DNA from: Volutella citrinella
Lineage: Eukaryota > Ascomycota > Sordariomycetes > Hypocreales > Nectriaceae
Direction of reading: 5' to 3'
NCBI GenBank assembly: GCA_034401135.1
Contig: JAWZSP010000003.1
Coordinates: 3,348,001 to 3,412,000, forward strand
Length of the DNA stretch: 64,000 bases
Shown: positions 21,692 to 32,559 of the stretch, in pieces
How the letters are laid out: every line of letters starts with the position of its first letter
How positions within the stretch are numbered: position 1 is the first letter of the stretch
Position numbers and translations under genes: made by a program
Notes under the pieces: generated by a model
The model's database searches: none
Told to the model about the DNA's origin: nothing
Seen by the model: the letters and a program-made list of their open reading frames with translations, nothing else

Positions 21692-24600
21692 ATGTTTTCG
21701 CCGTCAGTCGCCGACGGTGGCCCGGCGACGGCGACCCGTTCACGCCGCCGACAGCGTCCCTTGAGCAATGAAAATATCGCCCAGCAGCCCAAGGCCAAGC
21801 GCCAGCGCGTGCCCTTGACCGAGCAGACCTTTGTCAACCCCGAGGCCCAGCAGGAGATGATTGAGGTCAAGACCGACAAGGCCGCTGCCGCCGCTGCTGC
21901 TGCCGCCACTCTCGCTGCTGCTCCTCCAGCCAAACACGACACCGTCGAGCGTCGCCCATCCGCGCCCACGCACGCCCCTACATTGCGCAAGGACTCTAAC
22001 CTTCGCGCCAAGAAGCCCAAGCATGGCGATCGAGCTGCGAACAAGGGCGATGGCAGCCTTGTTTTGGTATGAATCTGAATTTGCATCTTTTTGGTCTCGA
22101 CCCGCTCGCTGACCTGCTTTCACTTCGTCACAGACTAGCACAAACGCATACACCGTGAGCAAGCTGCCTGCTTTGCCAGACAGGCTTCGCTCCGACTGGT
22201 CAGGTACGCAATCGATGCATCTTCTACATCAATAGCCTAGCCGCCCTTACTTACTACCCCGACAACAGGAAACCAAAGTGCTGACGTCTTCGCGACGTTT
22301 GGCTATGCTCTAACCTTGACCGCCACCCACGCTATTGTTTGGCCCTACACCTCAACCGCACAGTCCCCCGAGACCTTCACCTTCACCCTACCCTCAGCAT
22401 CTAAACCGAACGACCCCCTACCCGTAGGATGTCTCGTATCTCCCCCCGCCGCCTCGACCGAGCCGGGCCTCGTCGTTGTCATGTCGGGGAGTGGCAAGGT
22501 TGTCTACTGGGAATCCATCTCCAGCGCGGCTACATTTGCTTTCATGAAGAAGGATCATTCTGGCGTTGAACACGTCATCTCGGGCATGGCTTCTGGGGAG
22601 AAGGCCACCGCCATCACCAGTGCCGAATCAGCTGGTTTCATCATCACATTCAATTCTGGCCGACTCGCGTTCATGAGCGTACGCGACAGCCACGGCCGAC
22701 CATCCGTTTCTGTTCAATTCTTGCGGAACAGCCTAGCGGCTTCCTCGAGCGGCATATTCGGAAGCATCCGCCACGCCTTTTCTCACCTGTCGATCCGAGG
22801 TGATGTTGCCGCTGTCCGAGCCGATCGATCCACTCGACTTGGCGAGAGGAACGTTGTTGCCCTAACTGGCAAGGGTCGCCTTCAAGCATGGAAGATTCAC
22901 AGAGGAGGGCATAATGAGATGATTGGGGATGCAGATGTGCGAGATGATATTGTCGAGGCTTTACAAGAAACAGATCCGATCGCTCGCGAACTTCCGGAAG
23001 ACTCTTTCGAGGTTGTCGATTTCACTTACGTGCCCAAGGGCCTAGAAGCGAAGTACCTCGAATTGACCAGGCTCAGCGACGCCATGGCGACCGACAACTC
23101 CATGGTCCAACACCTTCTCCTCCTCGTCAGCCTGACACGAAAAAACGTTTCGCGGTACACGCTCGTCGAGGCGATCCTGACCTCAGACGGTTGCCAAATT
23201 GGCATGATCAGGCCCATCACCTCGTACTCGACACCAGTTCCATCTGCCTCGCCCACAACGAATGTGGTTCGCCCACGCTTATATCTCCCTCGCCCGGCTC
23301 TCGTGGCATTCGTCGTTTTCGACCGTGCCACAGTTATTGCTTCAGTTGCTGTACCCCCAGAGTCCCCAGACTCACAGCTTCAATCCGACAGCCAGATCCT
23401 GCCTGCGTCCTTTGAGGATGTCGTCGATTTCCGGGAAGATGACGTCCATGAGATTCTTGGATCTGGGATTGAGGAAACGCCTGCCGCCAACAGCCACGAA
23501 GACAGCCGCCTCCACAGACAAAAGATCAAGAACCCAGCGGTCGTCCTCATGGTCCGAGGTGCTGGCGTGGTGAGGGTTGTTACCACCGATGTGGACAAGT
23601 TTGGCAGTGATCAACCCCCCAAAGTCTCAGCTAAGAGCAAGATTGAGCAAGCAGTCTTCTTTGGAGTGAAACAGGACAACCCGCTCATCTTTGAGGGCCG
23701 ACAGGAGATCAAGTTCTCCAGCGAGGAGATCACCCAAGCTGCGCTTGAAGTCAGCCATGAGATTCTCAGCTCATCGACCCCGTACATTTCGACACTGCCG
23801 GCATCTCTGGAAGACAACCTCCGTGCTCGTTCGAATGCCTTGGAAAGACTCATGTCTCATTTGAGAAACACTGACGCCAAACTCGACCGAAAAACTCGAT
23901 GGAGCTTGCTTCACAATGCCGAGAAGATGCACGTCGCTGGCCTGCTGTGGAAACGCCATGAAGCCTTCACAGCTGCTCGACCGTCCCACGACAAGAAGAG
24001 CCTGATTGGCTCCATCGTCGAGTTCATCCACCAGGACCAAAAGAACAACCCCGTCGCTAAGATTGGCGAGGTCGATCGTGTTCGCCACTGGTTCGTCAAT
24101 GATGTGTTTCGGCTCGAACTCTTCGTTGCGTGGGCCTATGAAGTTATCAAGACGCTCTACAAGGACCATCTCCTGGACGATGCTAAGGTCACCGTCATGC
24201 TTTACGAGGCAATCCAGGTTAACATTTGCACCCATGTCGGAGCTCTCGACTTCAGGAAGAACAACCTGGCGTTTTACGGACTGAGCTTAGAGGAACTTCG
24301 AATGGGCATCCTTCGTGACGGCTACGAGGATCTCGCAGAACCCTGGACGGGCTGCCATTACGTGGCCAATAACGTCAAAAGGCTTGTTGATCTTTCTGAC
24401 CAGTGGGTACTGAAGTACCGCGGTTCGAATGAAAAGTCCAAGGCAGCCAACCAGCCCGATCCTGAGCTCATTGCCAAGATATTTGACGATCTCCCAATGC
24501 TTACCGATGGCATGCTCACCTCTGTTCTTGAGTTTGCTCGCTGGGCAAATGCGACGCCCGACCAGAAGGAGACGGCCAAGAATTTTGCCAAGGTTTACCA

Positions 24601-26056
24601 AACTGACCGACTTGAAAAGCCCATTGCCCTTGCACGATCTGGCAAGTGGGAGGAAGCTGCTGGCATCTCCGAGAAGCACGAGTCTCTCCGCGCTTTGGCG
24701 ATCATCCTTCTGGATTACATCGAAGAGCTAGAAACTCAGATTTCCCAGCCCGGCCTATCAATCATGGAAGCTCAGTCCCTCAAGGCAACAAGGCAGGCCA
24801 AGAAAACGAAGATCAAGACGAGTTTCGCAAACTATGGCCAAGCCTTTGCCTTCCCAATGTATGAATTTTTGTTGCAAAAGCACGGCGTGGCCGCAGTCCT
24901 TGAATTCGACCTGGACAGCGACGGCTTCAAGACGGCGTTCCTTCGGAGCAAGCCAGAGCTCGCTCGGATTTCCTGGATCAACGATGTGCAGCTCGAGAAT
25001 GATGTTTCCCATGGTGCTGAGACTCTTGTCGACCTTGCGCTCAACAAGGAGCAGCAGGTGTGGAACAAGAAGATTGAGCTGAGCCTGGGCAAACTGGCTC
25101 TGCTAGCCGGCATCGAGGAAAAGGACGCGTCCGCCAGCACATTTAAGGTTTCCGGTGACGATGCACGGATCGAAGAACAGCTGGAGCGGGTTGACAAGGA
25201 GCTGATCGCCATCAGGATCCAAGATCAACTTTACAGCCAAGTCTTCCCCAGCACATACGACGCCGTAGACGAAGCTGCCGCCCTCAACTTTGCGATGGAA
25301 GTCCACAGCATGAACATTCCGCGCCGACAAAAAGCGCAGTACCAAATATTCGAAGACGGCATGAAGCGACTCCTGAAGCATGAGGCTCTCGACGCGATGT
25401 CACTCATCGACTTGCTGACGCTGATTGCCCTCAAGCCGGAATCTAGAGACGAGATAGCACATCCGTTCTGGCTGGCCCTCAAGGTCGCGGAAAGCAGCTG
25501 TCGGAACGACGAAGTGAAGGAAGCCAAGCGGTTGATCTGGAGGAGGCTCTTTATCAGAGATGACTGGGCAAGGATCAACGATACGCAGCTCAAAGGCGAC
25601 CAAGAAGTCGTGGAGCAGCTTGCTGATACCGAGCTCTACGCCATGCTTGCCGACTGTATTCGGTTCCGTGAGTCTCACCAATTCAGTGCACTGAAACCAT
25701 GTGCTAACCAGCTTGCAGAAGACGCCAAGGACCCCTTCCGGCCGATGAGCCCTCAGGAGGCCTTGGGTGCTTTCGTCGAGAATCTTGACCGCCGATTCCG
25801 CGACTTTGATGCAACTGTCCGTTCCAAACTGATAGACGCGATGAAGCACGAAGACAAGGTCCTTAATCAATACATTGAGAAGAACCGCCTTTTGGAGTGG
25901 GTCAGCACGGCTCTCGACACCGCCAGAGTCGAGGTCAACGCCATGATGGACGATGCTACCAAGGCTGGGGCAGGAAATGACTCGATGGCCAACACCCTGT
26001 CATCAGGCCAGGCAAATGGCGATGCACACAGACCGTCTCTGTTTGGGGATATTTGA
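21692..26056 (+). CDS. NUP133: Nuclear pore protein Nup133
   Basis: Proposed exons: 21692-22066, 22134-22203 (70 nt), 22269-25667 and 25719-26056, giving 1393 residues. Nup133 belongs to the Y-shaped Nup84/Nup107 scaffold of the pore. The N-terminus is basic and disordered with an alanine run (about residues 70-80); the beta-propeller starts after the second splice (SADVFATFGYALTLTATHAI) and a helical C-terminal half follows from about residue 500, with WTGCHYVANNVKRLVDLSDQ and FPMYEFLLQKHGV as good family landmarks. The last intron (25668-25718) is 51 nt with no stop, so an unspliced reading is also open; its GTGAGT donor, GCTAAC branch site and TTGCAG acceptor make splicing very likely. An upstream in-frame ATG at 21518 is less likely than 21692. 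Confidence 0.9.
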
Positions 26057-27088
26057 GATCGGCAACCGGGTCATTGGGCGGCGTTTCTCTCGTCAGACTT
26101 TTGATTTTCACTCTCTCACCATTTTTTTGATAATCGCCTGTACTATAAACTCGAAGCACTCGTGTTGTGCTTGCCCCCGTTGGGCTTCAGCCAGAACAAC
26201 GATTCGCACGGCAGTGGGACAACACGCACACGCACCCCACCTATACACACGTACACACACACAGCAAACGCAAAGCGACTAAAAGGGGACACGGGATTGG
26301 TTGGATGGGGTAGCGGATTTTGATTCCCTTCGTGTTTGGAAGGGCATGGTCTTGTTTTCTTGTCTTGCCTTTTCGCATTTACTCGGGATGGGTAGTTAGC
26401 TTCACTGGCAATGGATGATGGAGGTAGAGCTTTTTATGAGAGGACTGGTATTCTCTCGTCATAGGACGACACGTCTTTCTCTTATGTTGGTAATTGAAGA
26501 GATACACGTTCGCACATGCGATGAAGCATGTGTCTTCCTCACACGACAGTCCTTGTCCTGCTTGTCGCTTCGAATGTGACCGTATAGGTAGGTGCCCTTT
26601 GGCTGGAGCTACCTTTGACTTGCATTGACGCAGGCTTTCCCGCCGAGCTGAGCACGGTGGAATCGTGTGGGCATCACATTTGGGGGGGACCGAGTCCGGT
26701 TAGGTTATTCAATTTTTTATCATTCCGCATTATTTACACATTCCCATGCGCCACATAAGAATTTCGGCATCCGAACCATAACCTCCGAATCCGAAGTCCA
26801 CTACATTTTTGGTTGACCATTCGTTCTGAGCAGGAGACGTCATGCTCTACTCGTAACGCCAGACGTCGCCCTAGCACCACGTGAATGCCATTGCAAATAA
26901 TCCTCCCAGCCACTGTGAAGCCGTATCGGAGCCATTGCATGTCCTAGGAGAGCTCCGAACGCCAAGTGCAGCTGGGCAAACCCGGGGCGACCAACCGCCA
27001 GACACAAGGAAGAGGGTGGCGCCTGTGGAGAGAGAGAAGCGGCGCGGGCGGCGGGGAAGTGAAGGGAGTTGAGTGGTGGAGGGGGGGT
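26057..27088. other. Convergent intergenic region NUP133 / eIF2-beta
   Basis: About 1 kb between two stop codons, thus two 3' regions. It includes an ACAC-rich patch near 26220-26270 and no recognisable gene. Confidence 0.6.
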
Positions 27089-28831
27089 TTAACCCTGCAT
27101 CTTTCTTCGCTTGCCGACCTGGGCAGAGAAACCTGTCTTGATGGCGGCGACACTGCGTCGGGAACCGCAGTTGTTGCAGGTGATGAAGTACAGACGGTTC
27201 TCTCCCTTGTTGAGTTCTGTGTTGGGCGACTTGCAGGTCTTGCAGGTGACGTATTCGACTAGAGGACGTGGTGTCAGTACAGAAGAACGCGCTGGGGCGG
27301 AGGGGCAGAGCGGGAGGGGGGAGGGGGGTTGGTCTCACTGATGTATTTTCGGACAACCATCTCAATCTGCTTCTGCTGGAATCGGCCCTTGATGACCAGT
27401 CGTCGGCTGCCGTCGACGGAACCGCTGGTACCCAATTCAGCGAACAGGTAAGCAGTGACGTGCTCCTCGGATCGCTTCATTCGCTTGGAGATGTCGGCAA
27501 TGTTGGCGAAGACGGTCTTTCGGTTGCCTTCACGGAGACACTGGGGCGGGGGGATCTTGTAGCTCTTGGTGCCGCTGAGGGCGTGGTCAGGGTTCTTCTG
27601 GGCGAGCTGGCTGAAGAATCGGTTGAGCAGCATGCTGTAGCCGATGGCCTTTGTCTCGTCGTGAGCCCAGATGCCGGTGCCGGCATCCATGTCGCCCTCC
27701 TGCTCCTTGGGATCCTCGGCGGCGGCGGGCTCCTCGCTGTCCTTGACCTCGAGCTCCTTGAGCTTGGCGGCGAACTCGTCATCCTCGGCCGTCTCCTTAA
27801 CCTTCTTCTTCTTCTTCTTCTTGAGGGAGAGGTCGAGGCCACCGTCCTCGGCGGGGGCGGCATCGTCGCCAGCCTCACCATCCTCGGCCTTGGCCTTCTT
27901 CTTCTTCTTCTTCTTTAGCAGCGACAGGTCCAGGCCGCCATCCTCGGCGGGGGGGACATCATCGGCGCCGGCTGAGGGTTGGGATTCAGGATCAGTAAAG
28001 GCTCCAAGCGCGGCAGACAACGGCGGCGTACGGGGCGTGTGGGACTGGGCCGTCTCCTTGGGTTCTTCGGCGGCGTTGACCATGGTTACGGAACCGTCTG
28101 CGTCGACTACGACTTGCTCGTCTGTGAATGCAACGGACTTGCGGGACTTGCGCACGGGGATATCCTGTAAACGAGGAAAAAGAGAACAGTTGGTTAGTGT
28201 CTGCAGAGAGAGAGAAAAACGCGGGCGGAGGGTGCAGGCGGCGGGATTGGAAATCGGAGGGGTGGTGGTGCGTCGTGGAAAGCAGTGGTGGCGGATGGGA
28301 AAATGTGACTCAAGCAGGTCAAACTATGGCAGGCGCCCAACAAGGAAACAGTGCGTGTTAGTGCAGTGCACCACCTCACTCCTCTGCCAGCCAGCCAGTG
28401 AGCGGGCGGGTGGGCGTGAGCCGTGTGGCTCAGAGGCTCAGAGTGTGTGTGGTCACTGTGGTGCACAAACCCAGAGATAGTGGGGTAATTTTTTCTGGAC
28501 GGGCACAACGGTGGAGGGTTGGCGGGGCACAGATTGGCTGTGCTGGTGCGGCGGGCGCATGGGCAGGGCTAGCAACACCTCCCTCCCGCCCGCCTCTTGC
28601 TGGCGGGGATGGCCCAAGACAGAGCCGGTGGGTGGCAGCGTCTGGCGGGCGGGCGGTGGAAGTCACTCCGTCCCGCGCTCCCGTGGTGCCAGTGCCATTC
28701 CAGCGCTCGGGCATGCTTCGTAGCAGCAGACAAGTGCGCAGCAGCATGTCGTGGTGTTGACGTAGGGAAATGGACGAGCAGGGAAGTAAGAAGATGCTAG
28801 TGGACGAATGTGCACTCACCTCGCCGTCCAT
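27089..28831 (-). CDS. SUI3: Translation initiation factor eIF2 beta subunit
   Basis: Three exons on the minus strand: 28831-28820 (12 nt, coding MDGE), 28164-27339 and 27258-27089, with introns of 655 and 80 nt, give 335 residues. eIF2-beta is part of the GTPase complex that brings initiator tRNA to the 40S subunit and binds eIF5 and eIF2B through its lysine blocks. Two lysine runs, each after the repeated [10 protein letters not shown] motif, are visible near residues 85 and 110 (yeast has three K-boxes). The core has [20 protein letters not shown] and [18 protein letters not shown]; the C-terminal zinc ribbon is CKTC...CNNC, its start (YIIEYVTC) restored by the last splice. The tiny first exon is chosen because exon 2 has no ATG in the right place: it opens with [13 protein letters not shown]. 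Confidence 0.92.
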
Positions 28832-29561
28832 GATGGGCTGCTGCTTTGCTCTGAGGCGTTCGTTGATAAGCTGCTCCAGGTGGCCGGTGGTGTAGTTCCA
28901 GGGTCCTCGGATATGGGATGCGACTGTGATGCCACTGGGATGTAGACGCCGTGTTTCTGTCTGATGTCGGCAGTTATCCTGACTCTGGTGCGTTTGCAAG
29001 GCGAGGGATATCAGTTGCACGTCATGGGCCGCATCCAAGAGACCGCTGTGACTCTCACTTCCGCTGGGCAGGTGGGTGGGGGGGCCTCAGAGGTAGCATC
29101 ACGCGGGAACACACGTGACCTCAGCTTGATCCACAGGTCCCACGGGCCACCCAATGGCAGAGCTCTCTCCGGGGCTCGCGCCGGAAACCCCAGTCCGGGG
29201 AGATGACAGCGACAACGCCGACGGTTGACGACGCCTCGGCAATGAAGTGGACGTATAGCTCCTAGATGCTGATCCAGGCCGCTGCAATTCGGCGGAGCTT
29301 CGGACGAGCTTCAATAGGATCTTTCATCGAATAAGCCATCCTCTACGACAGCTAGACCTGTGCTGCGCGTCCCCCCAAGCAGCTTCGGGTCAGCTCTGTG
29401 TCTTGTGACCCTCGACTCTAGGCACCGCGATCCTCCGTTGCCATTCCCGCACCGGCTGCCACGATATTCACCAACCCGCCACCGTCGACCTGCACCCCTC
29501 GGCAACCCGCACCTCATAGGCATTCCATACCCGTACGGCCGGCTTCATCGGAATCGCTACA
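28832..29561. promoter_or_regulatory. Divergent promoter, eIF2-beta / MIM2-like gene
   Basis: 730 bases between divergent starts. Contains a CACGTG E-box (29112-29117, followed by AC) and a CCAAT (29151-29155). No gene seen. Confidence 0.45.
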
Positions 29562-29987
29562 ATGGCCGGCACAGACTCCCTCGTCGACCTGCGTCACTCG
29601 ACGATATCGGACGACCCGGATGAGGTCGACTCCCTACCCTCCACCTCCACCGACGACCTCTATTCCGAGCCCGACTCCGATGCCCAGGTCGAGTGGGAGC
29701 GAAGCCTGGAGCAGCTCCAGCTCATCCTGACCATGATGATCGTCCCGTGGTTTGGCAAATATTTTGGCCGCAAGTTTGCGTACTGGAGTGCGTCCTGCCT
29801 CCCTTGCTTGCACACCACCCGCCGTCCTTGCTTTCTCGTCCGACAACCCAAGTCTTGGTTGCTGACATGATATTCCCTTCTAGGTTGGACACGATATATG
29901 GAGTGGGCGCACAATGCCGACGTGCGCTTCACAAATAAAACCGCCTTCAAAGTGGCGGGAGCCGTCGAGGCCGCTGCTACACTGTAG
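29562..29987 (+). CDS. MIM2-like mitochondrial outer-membrane import factor
   Basis: Exons 29562-29787 and 29884-29987 (96-nt intron, GTGCGT...TTCTAG) give 109 residues. The first 50 are acidic and Ser/Asp-rich (DDPDEVDSLPSTSTDDLYSE); then WERSLEQLQLILTMMIVPW leads into one membrane helix and GKYFGRKFAYW, with SWTRYMEW immediately after the splice. An acidic cytosolic tail, a single helix with small residues and a basic GRK-type flank are the layout of fungal Mim2, which with Mim1 inserts helical proteins into the mitochondrial outer membrane. The assignment is from that pattern and remembered family sequence, so I leave the symbol blank. Convergent with the NCE102-like gene. Confidence 0.7.
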
Positions 29988-30624
29988 CGACGAGGCATCA
30001 CTCATGAGAATCTGCCCACGGGCTGGCACGCGGCAGATACAATCAAGCCCAGGAATCCGGGAGGAATTTTATATCGTTGTTAATTTGGTTCGGTGTTGGG
30101 CATTTACCTGTTATTATACACTCCACTATACATTTATGGGCTTCCGCATGGCCCTGTCAAGGAGCATGTCTGATATACCAGACGCAGCAGGGGCATAGGA
30201 AGGGGATTATGAAGTCAAAAGGAGAAAGGGGGGATTGCAAAGAGCTCCCCGGGGGCAGGTGTCTTTGAGAATAGACGGAAAAACTGGGTTGCATGAAGCA
30301 AATCAAATCAATTATGTCGTAGCACCCATTACTCAATGTTCTTTCATCGTAGCGATGCCGCCACTGCGCACCTTGTATATACATGATAACATTAGCCCCC
30401 GCTAGGCCTCAGGCGAATCCGCCCCCGACAATTCCTCCTAACAATGCTTCCGAAACAAGCCCAACAATGACTGTCCTTGCGCCGATTCCCTCGCCCTGGG
30501 TCTACAGAGACGCGAAATGTATGCTGTTGCACGAATGACTCCGTGGCTTGCTCCAAGCTTCACCCGGAGCTGGGCAACCTTGCCCTCCTTCCACTGTTGA
30601 TTCTTCTTCCTTGGTGCTATTCAA
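29988..30624. other. Convergent intergenic region
   Basis: About 640 bases between the MIM2-like and NCE102-like stops; only untranslated-type sequence seen. Confidence 0.6.
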
Positions 30625-31161
30625 TCAGACGCCGAGCTGGGACATGGGAGGGTTCGATGAGGTCCCTCGGAATGAGGCGGCGATACCAGGACCATCCCGC
30701 GCATCCTTAACGGAGAGAAAGAGGCTGCCGCCCAAGCTGGACAGGAGAAACCACAGAAAAACGCAGCTTGCCTGTAGAGTCCGGCACTTCTTTGAGTCGC
30801 TGTTTGAGCCCCATACGATCCAGTCGTTGGGCATCTTCTTTGGGTCGATGCTGCCGCAGTCGACGACTGTCAGCTTGGCCGAGACGACGATGGCGGCGAT
30901 GAAGATGAAGAGCACAGCGAGGCCATCGAGGGGCATCTGGATGACTGGCTTGTTGAGTGCCGAGGTGAAAAAGGAGGCGATTCCCACGATGGACACAATC
31001 CACGAGACGACAGCGGCGAACATGCAGAAGTTCACAGCGGCTGTCGAGGTGCCGGCAGCGTCGATGTTGGAGGCGATGGTGTTGCCGATGAGAGCCGTCA
31101 CTAATAAGGTCATGAGTAGTGCGACGAGGCGCAGGATCATCTTGATGAGGTTCCACCGCAT
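30625..31161 (-). CDS. MARVEL-domain membrane protein, NCE102/FHN1 family
   Basis: An intronless 178-residue frame with four hydrophobic helices (about residues 8-30, 41-66, 78-100 and 130-152), the MARVEL layout. LDGLAVLFIFIAAIVVSAKL followed by TVVDCGS and the short cytosolic tail ending NPPMSQLGV match fungal Nce102 proteins. Nce102 sits in eisosomes (furrow-like plasma-membrane domains), senses sphingolipids and influences Pil1 assembly and non-classical protein export. The role is inferred from the family. The ATG at 31161 is followed directly by the first helix, as usual. Confidence 0.85.
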   Translation of the reverse strand: MRWNLIKMILRLVALLMTLLVTALIGNTIASNIDAAGTSTAAVNFCMFAAVVSWIVSIVGIASFFTSALNKPVIQMPLDGLAVLFIFIAAIVVSAKLTVVDCGSIDPKKMPNDWIVWGSNSDSKKCRTLQASCVFLWFLLSSLGGSLFLSVKDARDGPGIAASFRGTSSNPPMSQLGV

Positions 31162-32559
31162 GGCGACGGCTTGACGGCGGTGCCGCAGACGCTCGAGAAA
31201 GCGGAGTAGGCGAGGCGAAGCTTCCTCGGGCTCGAGCTCGAGTTGAGGAGCGAAGAGGGAGGAATATCGTAGCTGAAGTAATCGGGAGCGGGGTCAAATA
31301 GTGACGATGCTTTAAGCTGGTGCTGGCTAAATGGAGCTGGTGGATGATGCAGCAGTGAGGATGGGCAGATCGTCGAGAGCTACGCAATGCGTCGGTGGGA
31401 TGAGGGTGCGCTACTGCCTGGCCCGGGATGATCCTGGCCGTCGCAAATTTCCCTCCGTCGCAGGGCAAATGCGTGAAGTGGGATGGGCAACTGACTCGAT
31501 GTGGTAGGAGCGAGCCTGATGGATGGGCTGTGAGCATTGCCCAAGCAACCAAGGTAATGTGACCAGGGGGTGTGTTAGACGGAATTGGCCAGCGCCTGCA
31601 GGACAATTTTGCTTATAAGCGGGTTGAAACACTTTCCAGCCTTTTTCGATCAGTCGACGTGCATAAAAAGGTTGCAGCCCATGGCGTGGATGCGTACGAG
31701 GGCTCTTGTTACTCTGCCTACGGGAACCTGGCGATAGGAAATACGTAACGAGCCTACGAAATTAGCTGCCAACGGCAGCGACAGGCAGGTTGGCGCGCGT
31801 TCTCAATCGTAGAAGTCTCTGCTACCCAGTCGTTGCACGCCATATGCAGCCCCCTCATACACGCAGCCTCATCGCAGCATCAAATGGTATGATTGCGGTC
31901 TGCGCGGTGGTTGTTCCCGTCTGAGGTGAAAAAAGTCCTGCCCAATGGACCGGAATTGTTGACATTGGTCGTTGGCAGGTCAACGCGCTCCCGGCGCCTG
32001 GGCAGACCAATGGGACGCGTCGCTGGCCGGTGGGTTTGCTGAAGAGGGAAAGTGAGCATGGGCAGCGGTTTAAGTTTTCCCCATACATCAACTTTCAGGA
32101 CTAGCGCGCATGCTGCTTTATTCAGCCTCACAAATGGATTCAAGAAGCATGAAAAGCGTGTTGCGCCAGGACGCTTGTGCTCATCATACCGGGCATGCCT
32201 ACGCTTACAAGTCTGACAGCTATTGGTAATTTTTCAGCAGAATTCCCCCCTACAATATTTTCGGGACGCTCTGCTTAGAAGTTGAAAGACATATAAAGCG
32301 GCCAGTCTGCCTTGTCTCTCCCACACATGGGGAAATTTCGCGTGTTCCAATGCCCTGAGCCCGGGGAAGAGAAGAGAGAAACACGTAACGAGACCTCCAG
32401 ATATCAATCAAGGGATAGTCTTGGGGGCACTGCCAAGCCAACGGCTGAGGTGGCACTTGGCCACAAAACCAGCCTGGTACTCCCCAAAATACAATCTCTG
32501 CGTATCGGGCAGACCGACTGATGTTGGGCGTCCATCCATCCATGAAAAACTTCACTAGG
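31162..32559. other. Intergenic: NCE102-like promoter and start of the gene-poor block
   Basis: No gene recognised. The right part holds the first copy of a 71-bp direct repeat (listed separately). Confidence 0.55.
32001..32071 (+). repeat. 71-bp direct repeat, copy 1
   Basis: Matches 35752-35822 at 68 of 71 positions in the same orientation, without gaps; the sequences on both sides do not match. The last 44 bases are identical, starting GGTGGGTTTGCTGAAG. Together with copy 2 it brackets the decayed patatin-like gene. Confidence 0.85.
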
